A DNA stretch of 64,000 bases from Phaeosaccion multiseriatum (GCA_965112735.1 OZ218960.1:930001-994000), one strand, 5' to 3'. Counted from the first letter of the stretch, positions 10,927-21,589 are shown. Translations and numbers: made by a program. Notes: a model not told the origin generated them from the letters alone.

Positions 10927-12336
10927 AATCATCAGCTGCTGTATCACCAACTGTTGTTCGTACTGCTACTGTATCACCAACTGTTGTTGGTGCTGCTGCT
11001 CCTGTGGTGGACCCTCGAGCACGCCTGCCTGAAGCGGCAGGGGCAGGGGAGAGGCAAGCAGGGGAAGGCACAGGGACCCCGGGTGGTCGTGTAGGACCTT
11101 CCTCCCCCTCCTCTGTGGCTGCCTCCAACGCTGCCCATACGACTGCCGATGGCCCCGGTGTGGCCCCTCGGGGCACTCCGGCGGGCCCGCCAGAGCAGCG
11201 GGAACCTTTGCAGAATGGGCCCGTACCCTTCCAAATCTCTTCCTCTTCTCGCGGCGCTTCTCGCCCGGGGGGGGCGCCCTCTGTCCAGGCCAGCAGCAGC
11301 CGTCACATGGGCAGTCATATGGGCAGTCATATGGGCAGCAGTAGCAGTACTTTGGGAAGCACTCGTATGGGGAGCAGGAATTTAACGGCGAGCAAGGTGG
11401 CTGGGAATGAGGACTGGCGGAAACGGATCCCTCCGTTTCTTGCCGGAGGTGAGTGAGTGAGTGAGGGAGTGAGTGAGTGAGTGAGTGAGGGAGGGAGTGA
11501 GTGCGTGAGTGAGTGAGTGAGGGAGGGAGGGAGTGAGTGAGTGAAGCCTTGGAGAGGTCTTGGATGATGAGTCTTTTGTGTTTATTTTTTCTCGTTCGGA
11601 TTTCATTTCGTTGGGCCCTATTTGTTGTGTCTCAAGCAGCTCGGATCGGAAAACACTTCTGTACATGTTTGGAGGTTGCTCTTGCTCATCGCTCTCTTCA
11701 TCTCCCCCTCCTCCTCCCCTATCCCCTGCGTACTTACCCGCGTATATGCCTCCCTCCCTGCCTGCCCTGCCTCCCTCCCTCCCTCCCTCCCTCCCTCCCT
11801 CCTTCCTTCCTTCCTGCCTTCCTTCCTTCCTTCCTTCCCCTCCCACAGGCAAGCGTGTATTACATTCTGTGCACGGCAAGGGCATTGTCGTCGGACACTC
11901 CCCTCCTCGGGCCCTGCGAAACGGTCACTCGGCCAACAGGTGAGGAGAGATGGCAGCGGAAGGAGGAGAGATGGTAGCGGAGTGGGGGGGAGGGAGGGTT
12001 GAGCTGAAGGATGTGTCCGTTTGCTCTTGCCCTCCATTTGCTGCCATCTGCATGTGTGCTGTCTGCCTTTGTCAACCCTCTGCCCCTCCGACCCCTCTCC
12101 TCTTACTCCTCCTCTACACTGCCATCCACTGCCATCCACTGCCATCCACCATCCACCCACCATCCACCTTCCATCCACTGCCATGAATCAGGCGGTCAAT
12201 GGTCAACATCCGAGAGAAGGAGGCAGTGGCCGAGGAGCCTGTGGTGCGTGTGCAGTTCGGTGTGCCCCCCGGGGATTACGTCATCTTGCTTCCTGCGCAC
12301 TCCGGAAAACTTCTTCAAGGCCCGCCCGACCCGTGA
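542..12336 (+). CDS. UvrD/PcrA/Rep-type superfamily 1A DNA helicase, probably plastid-targeted
   Basis: ATP-dependent 3'-5' DNA helicase of the UvrD/PcrA family (repair and replication restart). Exons: 542-1099, 1386-1503, 1809-1972, 2298-2450, 2766-2951, 3341-3534, 3810-3861, 4061-4180, 4780-4866, 5286-5395, 5679-5801, 6001-6157, 6493-6678, 7202-7311, 7449-7542, 8032-8151, 8355-8498, 8976-9147, 9421-9571, 10199-11448, 11849-11939, 12192-12336; 1494 residues, all phases consistent. Motifs in order: LNSAQYRAV (Q), GPGSGKT (I, about residue 177), [10 protein letters not shown] (Ia), DEWQDT (II), [13 protein letters not shown] (III), LEENYRST (IV), [12 protein letters not shown] (V), [17 protein letters not shown] (VI). 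Near the C-terminus [16 protein letters not shown] resembles the PcrA/UvrD Tudor-like domain. Between motif VI and this tail sits a Gln/Ala-rich expansion of several hundred residues, absent from bacterial members (about 700 residues). The N-terminus looks like a signal peptide (clean if translation starts at 593, [10 protein letters not shown]) followed by an Arg/Ser-rich stretch with SLAF, suggesting bipartite plastid import. Start choice 542 or 593 is open. Confidence 0.93.
2140..2297 (+). repeat. CCTCCCT-type pyrimidine repeat before helicase exon 4
   Basis: Imperfect CCTCTCCCT/CCCTCC repeats fill the 3' part of helicase intron 3 directly before the acceptor at 2297. It doubles as a very long polypyrimidine tract. 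Confidence 0.9.
3111..3340 (+). repeat. CCCTCCGT / CCCT / CTAC repeats in helicase intron 5
   Basis: Tandem CCCTCCGT octamers pass into CCCT tetramers and then CTAC tetramers, ending at the acceptor CTACAG (3340). Purely intronic; open frames through it are repeat artefacts. Confidence 0.9.
4331..4779 (+). repeat. (CACT)n tetranucleotide array in helicase intron 8
   Basis: About 440 bp of CACT/CTCACT units fill the 3' three quarters of the intron; its 5' end instead carries (GT)n from 4181. The two halves are only partly complementary. Confidence 0.9.
5140..5285 (+). repeat. (AC)n microsatellite before helicase exon 10
   Basis: AC dinucleotides with ACA interruptions run directly into the acceptor CACAG at 5285. 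Confidence 0.9.
5396..5678 (+). other. Helicase intron 10 with perfect 17-bp complementary end boxes
   Basis: The donor-proximal box at 5411-5427 (ggatggcagtggatggg) is the exact reverse complement of the acceptor-proximal box at 5655-5671 (cccatccactgccatcc), which ends 7 bases before the intron's final base. Flanking GGGTGGGGAGGG and CCCTCCC tracts could lengthen the stem. The pairing is seen in the sequence; a role in splicing is inference. Confidence 0.75.
6846..6981 (+). repeat. (TCC)n trinucleotide array in helicase intron 13
   Basis: About 45 TCC units with rare interruptions lie in the intron between exons 13 and 14. Downstream, at 7020-7160, are CCATCCACTGCCATCC-type boxes and TCCTG repeats. 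Confidence 0.9.
7543..8031 (+). repeat. Helicase intron 15: purine 5' part, long (CT)n 3' part
   Basis: The first 50 bases are GGGAGGGAG/GGAA purines. From about 7636 to 7900 the intron is CT dinucleotides with occasional TTT and G. The two parts are complementary in composition. Confidence 0.85.
8520..8850 (+). repeat. (TAGGG)n pentanucleotide array in helicase intron 17
   Basis: About 330 bp of nearly pure TAGGG/GTAGG units inside the intron between exons 17 and 18. The unit has five bases, not TTAGGG or TTTAGGG, so it is telomere-like only in G-richness and strand asymmetry. Confidence 0.92.
9148..9420 (+). other. Helicase intron 18 with perfect 17-bp complementary end boxes
   Basis: 9201-9217 (ggcagtggatggcaggg) is the exact reverse complement of 9384-9400 (ccctgccatccactgcc). 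The 5' part is otherwise GGGGAGGG-rich and the 3' part CCCCTCCCC-rich. This is an independent second case of the arrangement in intron 10. Confidence 0.75.
9770..10022 (+). repeat. CCCT/CT-rich array in helicase intron 19
   Basis: CCCTCCCTCTCT-type repeats of about 250 bp in the middle of the intron between exons 19 and 20. No gene signal on either strand. Confidence 0.85.
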
Positions 12337-12683
12337 CAGACTGACAGACGCACCCTGACCAGACACCAGGCACTGGCATTCGCATATGTAGTCGTGGAAA
12401 TCCTTGAATTTATGGCCTGACCTGACACCTGGCACTGCATTCGCTGACATGCGACCTGACACCCGGCACTATATTCACTTGATGACACCTGATAACGATG
12501 GTGGTGGGGCTCCACTGTGCATGTACATAAGATCATACATAAGATTAGCATAAAATGAAAATCGATATATGTCCAATCGATGTCAATCATCCACTTCATC
12601 TCTGACAAAATTGAAGTCTTCCCCGCCGCCGGAGGAGTGTCTCTATACACTGGGCAACGCCAAGGGGTTGTATAATATGACAT
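12337..12683. other. Intergenic gap between convergent helicase and coaX
   Basis: 347 bp separate the two stop codons. It contains loosely repeated CTGACACC(A/T)GGCACT-type blocks (about 12357-12490) and no coding signal. Both 3' UTRs must lie here, so the transcripts may overlap. Confidence 0.7.
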
Positions 12684-15514
12684 TCAATCACTTCGTTGCC
12701 TTAGTTGGCCTCTACAGTAGGCGATGCCCAGGTGTATGATTTCCGGGTCGTGATGCAGATGCTCCTCCCGCTGCGCCAGGCTACCCACCCGCCCTTGCTG
12801 CTTCACTAAGGCGAAGAGCAGCTGTGGAACAATGGACGAACAGACGGACGCGCGAAGGGAGGGAGGGCAAAAGGAAAGGCGAAGGAGAAAAGAGTGGGGT
12901 ATGTATGTGTGTATGTGGGGGGGGGGGGCAGAGACGCGTACGTAAGGGTAGCGAAGGGCGTCGCCCCAGCGCCACAGCCTCCCTCCCTCCCTCCCTCCCT
13001 CCCTCCGTCCCTCCGTCCCTCCGTCCCTTCCTCCCTCCCTCCCTCCCTCCCTCCGTCCCTCCGTCCCTTCCTCCCTCCCTCCCTCCCTCCCTCCCTCCGT
13101 CCCTTCCTCCCTCCCTCCCTCCCACCGTCCCTCCGTCCCTCCGTCCCTTCCTCCCTCCCTCACTCCCTCCCTCCCTTCCTCCGTCCCTCCCTCCCTTCCT
13201 CCCTCCCTCCCTCCCGTGCTTACCGGCGCATCCCCCCCCGTGAAGCACACTGAGCTCTGTGGCTCTCTGCTCCACCAGTCTTGTATGAAGCTCTCCAGCC
13301 CTGCCACTAGGCAGTGCACGACACCCGAGTGGATGGCGCCCTCAGTGCTTCTCGCCCACCTCTCCGGGAAACCAGGCTGTGTCTCCAAGTGCTGCTGCTG
13401 CTGCTGCTGTATCGCCGACTGCTGCTGCTGCTGCTGTTGCGAGTCCGCACCCTCCCCGACAGGAAGGGAGCAGGAGGTGGAAGGGTGAGTGTTAGGAAGC
13501 TGGGCAGTGTTGGCATTGAGCGAGAGGCACTGAAGGCGTATCCCCGGCAAGATGGAGCCTCCCACCAAGCTCGCGTGACGATCTGCAGCGGTGAAGGTCA
13601 AAGCGCTGCCGCAGTCCACGACCATCACCGGCCAGCCTCTGACACCAGGTAATGTGAGGCACGGTGGGGTAGCAAGTCAATGGGTGAGGGGCAATAAGTC
13701 AATGGGTGAGGGGCACTAGAGTGGGGGAGAGGTGGGTGGGGCCTCTTTTAGAGGGTAAGGGTGGGAGAGGTTTGGTGTGTTCTATCATACCGCATGCGCA
13801 TACACACACGCACGCACACACGCACACAGAGCGTTTTCAAGAGAGAAGAGCGCGCCTCTGCCCTCTGTTTGCTTCCAACGCGACTACTTGGGGAGAGGCT
13901 TGGCTGGAGTTCAGTACTCACTCGAGCAGACTCAGTGAGGACTCAATTGAGGACTCAGTCACGGCTCAGTCAGGACTCAAGCCAGAAACCAAGTCACAGG
14001 ACTCGACGGCCACATAAGATACCCACAGATGCCCAACGCACCACATCACACGCACCTCTTGACGCCCGCTCCGCGTACAGCCAACGCCCTGTCCACTCCC
14101 AGAGACGCGTACACACCGGCGAGCGCGTCTGCAGATGAGAGGCATCGCAGCGGCTGCAGAAGAGGGGCCGTGTTTGTGTCTGTGTCTATGCCTTTTTGTG
14201 TATGACCAACTGGTGTTCCCGCACCTGTATTACTAACTGCATTGACTATAACCGTATGACCAACTGCGGTGCCTGTATCTATACGTGGGCTCACCACAGG
14301 GCTGTCCTTCGCCCCCCCCGCACCTCCTTGGGCGTGTGCATTCTTGTTTACGCACCCTCCTTCTCGTTGTTGTTGATGGTGATGTTGTGGTTGTGGTTCT
14401 TGTGGTGATGATTGCTGTTGCTGTTGTTGTTGTCGTTGCCCTTCTTCATGTTCTTGTTCTTGCTGTTCTTGTTCTTGACCTTGTCTCTGTGGAGCAGGAG
14501 AGAACCTGCGCTGCCACCGCTGCGTCTCAAGGGGCACAACAGAAGCCACCAGCAGCAGCGAGGGGGCCATCACCAGGTGCCCGCCCAGGCACCCGACAGC
14601 CGTGGGCCTGAGGGGAGAGAGGCAGGAGGACAAGGGCGGGGAGGGTGATTGGAGGCTTTCGGCGCAGAGGCTGCGCGATTTAGGAGGCATCGGAGGGTGT
14701 CCTCGCCTTCACACAAAGGTTCCGTGGTGGCACAACGTGGGTCTTAAAAAAACAACCGATAGAGAGGGGGGGGGGGGGGTATGCTTGCCTGTCCTTGCAC
14801 GCCCTAGCTGCCCCGCTTAGCTATGCATCGCCTTCCATTATTCGTCAGCCTTCTCTCTCTCTCTCTCTCTCTCTCCTCTCCCTATCTTCTCCCCCTCGTA
14901 CGGAGCCAAAGCGTTGAAGCATCCCCACTGCACGCCCTTACCCGTCCGCGTCGTCTCCCCTCGCCCGCAGCAGCAGATTAATGGCTTCTTGCGGTTCCTT
15001 CCCGCCCTCTCTCAGACCCTCCAATACGGCCAGCGGCAGGCCTACGCCTTCCTCCCCAAAGGCTCTTGCCTTGCCCTCGGCGTAGAGCCGTGACAGGTGC
15101 GGCTGCTCGACAGGATGCCCACCGCACGCACACACATACATTCATGCGCCCATACGCATGCAGAGGGCAAGAAAGGGGGATGATCGGTGGTGGTGCCGGC
15201 ACAAGGGCGCAGGGAGGGAGGGGGGGAGGGAGCAAGCGACAGCACAGGTACGTACCGAGTCCCAGGAGAGGAGCGCGAGGGATCCAGACATGATCATCCA
15301 GTGCAAGCGGCTACGGCGAGGGACAGCAAAAGGGGGTCTATGGGTGAGAGAAGCGTTCATTTCTGGAAGGGAAGTCGTCCAGACAAGCCCCTCTTTGGAG
15401 GGAGGGTTTAGAGCAGTCTGAGAGCGCGAGAGTCGTGGTCTCAGTCACATATCACCTGTTGCCGATCATAAGGCTGAGCCAGATGTCATCCGCGCCATCT
15501 GCAGCAACAGCCAT
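12684..15514 (-). CDS. coaX: Type III pantothenate kinase (CoaX)
   Basis: Phosphorylates pantothenate, the first step of coenzyme A synthesis. Exons in transcript order: 15514-15456, 15310-15256, 15102-14942, 14607-14056, 13638-13224, 12821-12684; 459 residues in frame. Diagnostic CoaX segments: LMIGNSRLHW near the N-terminus (nucleotide-binding site, with Met-Ile where many bacterial members have Asp-x), VASVVP, YASLGVDRALA, VVDCGSALTFTA, GGSILPGI, NTAQLP and TGGDAP. Family members are about 250 residues; the extra length is a Gln/Gly/Thr-rich insertion between VASVVPLETQRW and RCLSSADAL, plus a short poly-Gln insert before ERWARST. An in-frame TGA at 15554-15556 upstream of the chosen ATG supports the start. 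No targeting peptide is evident. Eukaryotes usually use the unrelated type II enzyme, so this looks like a gene of bacterial or plastid-ancestor origin. Divergent from the PGDH gene 217 bp away. Confidence 0.9.
12975..13223. repeat. CCCTCCGTCCCTTCC array in coaX intron 5
   Basis: Tandem CCCTCCCTCCGTCCCTTCCT-like units on the + strand fill the last coaX intron. On the gene's own strand this is a purine-rich donor-proximal tract (GGGAGGGAGG). Confidence 0.88.
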
Positions 15515-15731
15515 CCCCCGAAAAAGGGTCTCCTGAAGGACAGCGAGGATCGATCAATTAAAAAAAGTGAGTAAGCGTGTTCCTCATTCGAATCCGCCAT
15601 CTGTGTCGACGTCGTTGTGTGTGTGGTGGTTAACATCATTGATACAATTGTAAGATACCTGACTAGATTCATAGGACAGGTGGAGAAGCTCTTTAGATAC
15701 CCACCCTTTCCTCCATTATCAGCACAACTCG
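15515..15731. promoter_or_regulatory. Divergent intergenic region coaX / PGDH
   Basis: 217 bp between two divergent start codons; it must hold both 5' UTRs and both core promoters unless upstream exons exist. AT-richer than its surroundings (for example AATTAAAAAAAGTG near 15557). No named element is recognised; shared promoter use is inferred from the spacing. Confidence 0.5.
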
Positions 15732-16817
15732 ATGGCGTTCTCGCGCCGAGCCCTCGACGCGGCCAGCAAAGGGCTGAGAAGACACGTGGGCAGCAGATGC
15801 CAGCAGGGAAAGAGGGCAGCGGGGGCAGAGAGAGCGGGACGAGCAGGACTGAAGAGCGGGAGGAGATCCTTCCACTCCACGCCCGCGGTGGAGGCCCGCA
15901 TCTTGTGCCTGGACAACATTGATCCGGTACGTGTGGCCCTGAACGGGGACAGCGCTCAAGGGACGTTATGCGGAGTCTGATTATGGGAGAGAGGGCCGTC
16001 CTTAGGGGATGTTGGGTCATCAGGAGGGTTGGATTTGTTGCTTTGGCTGCTCTACTCTACAGCGCTTGCTATGCTTTCTTTATGATCTGCTGTAATATAA
16101 GGGTTCGGCAAATCCGAAGGGAACGCAACAGCTTAAGCCCGTTTCCTCTCCTTTCTGTCTCCATTTCCCCCCCTTGTCTCTCAGGTATGTGTGGATATCT
16201 TCCAGGACCGAGGGCACGAGGCGGATGTGCGCAATGGGCTGTCAGAAGAAGAGCTCATTGGCATCATCGGAGACTATGATGGCATGGTGCTTCGCTCAGC
16301 AACCAAGGTGAGGAGTACGTAGGGAAGACTACGAGACCTGAGAGAGAAAAAGGGAGGGAGGGCGAGGGAGAGAGAGAGAGAGCGATGTGGGAAGCTGGGA
16401 CAGCGCAGCCCTTCGACACGTGGGGAAGGGAGGAAGGAAGGGGGGCGAAGAAACAATGATTGTAACACTATTTGGTCTTGCCAGGGTTTGAGTCTCCGCT
16501 TTTCTCTCCTCACGGAGATGATTTGTGTGAAGATTCGCCCAAAGGGGAGACCCTGTATTTGACAGTGAAGAACATTTAGCGACCATACTCTATGAGTTTC
16601 CGGACCCCCCCCCCGCCCTGTGCCTGTATACACTTGTACCACCTCCCTTGTCACATCTGTTGGGCATTCGCTTCTCTGAGGAGGGACTTGGCTAATTCAT
16701 TGCATATCACCTCTTTCTCCTGTCCGCCTGTCCACCCCCGTCCCAACTGTCTTGCGTCTGTCTCTTGTCTCTGTGGCGTGCGCTGCTGCTGGCTGCTGTG
16801 CAACCCCCCTACCATGC

Positions 16818-16848
<31 letters not shown>

Positions 16849-19800
16849 GCACACCCCACAACGAAACCAGGCCACCCCCGCACTCCTCGCGCACGCCACC
16901 AACCTCAAGGTGATTGGGAGGGCAGGAGTGGGCATCGACAACATCAACGTACCCGAGGCCACTCGCAAGGGCATCATGGTCATGAACACGCCCGGAGGCA
17001 ACACCGTGTCCACTGCTCAGCTTGCCCTCACCCTGTTGTGCACGTGTGCGCGTCGCTTGGCCGAGGCCGACATGACGATGAAGGCGGGGCAGTGGGAGCG
17101 AAAGGCGCTTATGGGGACTGAGATGAGCGGCAAGGTGCGTGTGTGTGAGTGTGTGAGTTGTGAGTGTGTGTGAGTGTGTGTGTGAGTGTGTGTGTGAGTG
17201 TGTGGGTGGGTGTGGGTGTGTGTGGGTGTGTGTATGCGAGGGAGGGGACGTGGGAGAAGGAGGCAGGGGGGGGGGTGGGTGGAAACTCAACTCACACCGT
17301 TCCTGTTTTACGTGTTTTAGATGTCCGGAGTACGACAGAGTAAACGCACGCCCGCCATCTCTACTCACGTGTTTGATTGGCCACCCCCTCGCCGACTGCT
17401 CTGTGCCGCTCCTCCCCCTTCCTCCTCTCCTCTCCTCTTCTTCCTCCTCCTCCTCCTCCTCCTCCTCCTCCTCCTCCTCCTCCTCCTCCTCCTCCTCCTC
17501 CTCCTCATCCTCCTTATCATCCTCCTCCTCCTCCTCCTCCTCCTCCTCCTCCTCCTCCTCTATCACCTATTTTGGCAGACGATTGCGATTGTTGGATGCG
17601 GAAGGATAGGGCTGACTTTGGCCAAGTAAGTCTGACAGAAAGAGAGGAAGAGTGAGAGAGAAAGAGAGGGTGGGGGGCTGCTGTACCTGCTTCTTTTGCT
17701 GCGCCGCATGGGGGCATGGAGGCCTGGGGGTGGGTGCCTTGCGGACTAGAAATACACGAGTCTTTTGGGGTTGGGCTGGGTTGGGTTGGGTTCGTGGGTT
17801 GGTTGTGTGCTGGGTCGTGACCACCACCATTCTGTTCCGTTCCGTTCCGTTCGTTTCCCTTATGATGAGCCTGTTGCTAGATACAACGGGTAACACCTAT
17901 GGGTTCTCTGATTCTAATTGATGAGACCTCCATCGCTAGTAGAAACACAAATCTTCTGATGGGGATATGCACGGATAGGTGCGGATGAGTGCGGATGCCC
18001 GGCACTTTTCGAAAACTTCAACTTACGACTGACTAAGAGAAGTGGGGGCGTGTGTGAGTGTGTGCTGCTCTGCACCTCTTCTCACCCTTTCTCCTCTTTC
18101 TGTCTGTTCCACCTTCGACCTCTCCCTCCGCCCCACCCCTCTGCATGTGTATCTACCTACGTACCTGCCTACTTCCCTTCCTCCTTATTACCTACCTACC
18201 TACCAATCTACCTACCCACGTACCTACCTACCTACCTGCCTACCTACCTTCCTACCTACGTACCTACCTACCTACCTGCCTACCTACCTACCTACCTACC
18301 TACCCGCCCACCTGCCTACTTGGCTGCCTACTTGCCTGCAAGGTGGGCGAACGGAATGGGTATGCGTGTGATCGGCTACGATCCCGTCCTGTCCAAGGAG
18401 GCGGCAGATGAGGTGAGTGAATGACTGAGAGACTGAGTGATTCATTGAGTGATTGAGTGATTGAGTGAGTGACTGATTGACTGAGTGAGTGAGTGAGGGA
18501 GGGAGTGAGTGAGTGAGTGAGTGAGTGATTGAGTCACTGGGTGGGTGAGTGATTGAGTGAGTGAGTGAGTGAGTGAATGCGTCAGTCAAGTCATGACTAT
18601 ATAGCTCGGAAGGGCTTTAAAGCTCTAAACCTTCAGGGAGGGGGGAGAGGAAGGGAAGGAGAGGGTTGGGATTACGGTTGTTGGTTGGCGCACGCACTCA
18701 CACTCCTATGTCGACCTCGACTTTCCTCCCGGGACTGTACTTGCTGTATGCCTCCATCCAGATGGACATTGAGCTTGTGGACCTGGAGGACATGTGGCCC
18801 CAAGCGGACTTCATCTCTCTGCACACGCCCCTCACGGACGACACCAGGAACCTCGTCAACGACGACACCATCGCCAAGGTATGTCACGGCACTGTACTGC
18901 ACGGCACTACCCAGTTTGGCACGGCACGGCACTACCCGGTTTGGCACGGCACGGCTCGGTAGTGGCTCGGTATTGGTTCGCTGTTGGCTGGCTCGGTGTT
19001 GGTGTGTTGGGCTCAGGGCTATGGGATGTGGATGCCGCGTTTGTGTCGAGTTTGGCTGTCGTGGGGTGTGGATGCGCTGTTTGGATGAGGCTGTTGGTTG
19101 ACCATGTACCATTTATTCGCTGGCATTAGCCTTTACTCACTCACGCACTCACACGCGCACACTCTGCACGCACCCGCATCAAGTTCATGACTAACGAACA
19201 AACACGCCACCAATCCACTTCCTCTACCTACCATTACGTACCATCACATGTGCATGGAGCAGATGAAGGACAAGGCGATCATTGTCAACTGTGCCCGAGG
19301 GGGCATCATCGAGGAGGCGGCCCTGCTCAGAGGCCTCGAGTCAGGCAAGGTGAGAGAACGGGACTCGACCCGAGAAGAGGGGCTGGGGGGCGCGCTGCCT
19401 GCCCTGTTTCGTTCTGAATTCCGCACAATCACTCTGTCCCCTCACCCCACCCTCCCCTCTCCCTCGCCGCCCGTCCTCCCTCCCTCCCCCTCCCGTCTCC
19501 TCCTCCCAGATCGGCTCAGCGGCTCTGGACGTGTACAGTAAAGAGCCCCCCCCCGAGAGCTCTGCTGAGCTGATCCAGCACCCTCGTCTCGTGTGCACAC
19601 CGCACCTCGGAGCATCCACAGAGGAGGCCCAGGTTAGTTATTACAGGCACAGCAGTTGGTGATACGGCACAACTTTCGTTGACTTCATTGACCACTGTAC
19701 AGAGAGGAGGAGCGGCAGGGATAGTGTAGAATGCGAGCTCTCCCTATCTCCCTCCCTCTCTCTTGGCTGCCGTCTCAATTCTTCCTCCGCATCTCTCTCT

Positions 19801-20535
19801 CCGCCCGAATAAGTGCATCCCCACCCACACACTCACACCCCCGCCCATCCACCCACGTTTGCCCTTCCCTTACGTATGTCGTTACGTACATATGTATGTA
19901 TATAGGTGAATGTGGCGCGTGACGTGGCGGTGCAGATGTGCGACATGCTGGAGGGCAAGGACTACGTTGGAGTGGTGAATGTGTCTTACATGAGCATGGC
20001 CAACGACCCGGAGATCAAACCCTACCTTAAGCTGGCAGAGCTGGTGCGTGATGAGCAGGGGATGGTAGTGGATGGTAGGGGATGGTAGGGGATGGTAGTG
20101 GATGGCATTGGTCACACATTATCTGATCGACGGACTCACTGCCCCTCACTTTGTCTCGTCGTCACTATTCGGAACCGTCTCTGTCCCCCCTCTCCGATGG
20201 CTGTGCTCGTTCAGATCGGCAAGATGGCGAGCCAAACCGCGGAAGGCGATGTGGCGTCGGTGACGCTGCGCACGTACGGAGGAAAGAAGAAGAGCATCGA
20301 GGGAAGTCAGGCACGCCAGGTGCTGCAGGCACAGGTCAGTCACTTGTCACTCAGTCAAAGCAAAGAATTCGGCGGTCAGTCAGGACAGGCAGTCAGTCAC
20401 CCCCCCACCAACCTTCCCAGGTCTTACCCCTTGTTCTGTTGAATGCTTTTATTCTATTGTTACCTGCCTTTGTCCTCATGTCCTGTCCTGTCTGTTCTCT
20501 GTTGTGATCTGTCTGCTGTGCTCTCTCTCTCCCTC

Positions 20536-20582
<47 letters not shown>

Positions 20583-20637
20583 TTTTTCTGTCCTGTTGTG
20601 TCCTCTTGTGTATCGCAATGTTCTCGTTGTGGTATAT

Positions 20638-20676
<39 letters not shown>

Positions 20677-21589
20677 TGCCGTCTGTTCCGTCCTCAGATG
20701 CTCAAGGGTTTCATGCAGCACATCCCCGGGGTGGCCGCGGAGCCCTCCCTCATCAACGCGCCCTTCCTGGCGCAGGTGAGCGCCCTTACTTTAGCCCTTA
20801 CGTAATGGTAGTGGTAGTCTCATGTCAGGCTTCCTTCCCCACCCCACTTCGTTCTCACCTCTAATCCGCACCTCCCCGCCCACCCCTCCTCCCCGTTCCC
20901 TCCACTGCCATCCATCTCTCTGTGAACCCTCTACAGGAGGCCGACATTGAAACGTCTATTGACGACAAAGTCCACTCCAAGCTCCTCTCCTCCCCCTACA
21001 CCAACATCACCACCGTGGACGTGAAGATGCGGGGGGGGGGCAAGCTCAGCATTAGTGGCAGCGTGTTCGGGGACGTACCCACCATTGTTCAGGTCGACAG
21101 TTACAAGGTAAGAAAAGACGCGTATCACCTTGCTTGCTTCTTCCTTGCGTGCTTGCTTGCTTGGGTGGTACGTTTGTCTTTCGTTCGTTCGTTTCCTTTT
21201 TTTGTGTGGAATAAGCTCTGTTTTGCTCGCGTTTTGTTCTTGTGAGCGGACTCCCTCCCACTCCCTCATTTGCTTGCGTATTCCACCCCAACCTAACATA
21301 TTATGCCCCCCACCCCACCTCCACTTTCCCTCAGTCTTTCCCCGCCTTCCAACCGGAGGGCCACCTTCTGACGTTCCGTAACGAAGACCGCCCCGGTGCC
21401 GTCAGTGAGGTACTCAAGCTGCTGGAGGGCTGTGGTGTCAATGTCGGTCGACTGCACATGGGTAGACAGGCCGGCGAGAGGGCCATGTGTCTGCTGGCGT
21501 TGGATGAGCCCCCACCCGATGATGTGGTGAGGGAGCTGCGGGCGCTTGCCTCCCTGGACAACGTCAAAGTGTGCAACCTTGTGGTGTGA
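15732..21589 (+). CDS. serA: D-3-phosphoglycerate dehydrogenase, mitochondrial-type presequence
   Basis: First enzyme of the phosphorylated serine pathway (3-phosphoglycerate + NAD to 3-phosphohydroxypyruvate). Exons: 15732-15926, 16185-16307, 16871-17134, 17579-17625, 18343-18412, 18762-18878, 19263-19349, 19510-19632, 19906-20043, 20215-20334, 20698-20775, 20937-21107, 21335-21589; 595 residues, all phases consistent. The first 50 residues are rich in Arg, Ala and Ser with no acids (MAFSRRALDA, RRSFHSTP), like a mitochondrial presequence. Substrate-side motif GRAGVGIDNI, Rossmann motif IAIVGCGRIG, then NCARGGIIEEAAL (catalytic Arg), DVYSKEPP (Glu) and TPHLGAST (catalytic His). The long C-terminus carries an intervening domain and a terminal ACT domain (LLTFRNEDRPGAVSEVLKLL), matching the long SerA type. 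A plastid location cannot be excluded. Confidence 0.95.
17426..17561 (+). repeat. (TCC)n array in PGDH intron 3
   Basis: TCC trinucleotides with a short TCCTTATCATCC interruption, ending 17 bases before the acceptor at 17578. The same intron starts with a (GT)n-rich stretch from 17135. Confidence 0.9.
18128..18342 (+). repeat. (CTAC)n / CTGC tetranucleotide array in PGDH intron 4
   Basis: CTAC and CTGC units run almost to the acceptor at 18342. The next intron (18413-18761) opens with a GAGT/GATT tetranucleotide array from the donor to about 18590. Confidence 0.88.
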
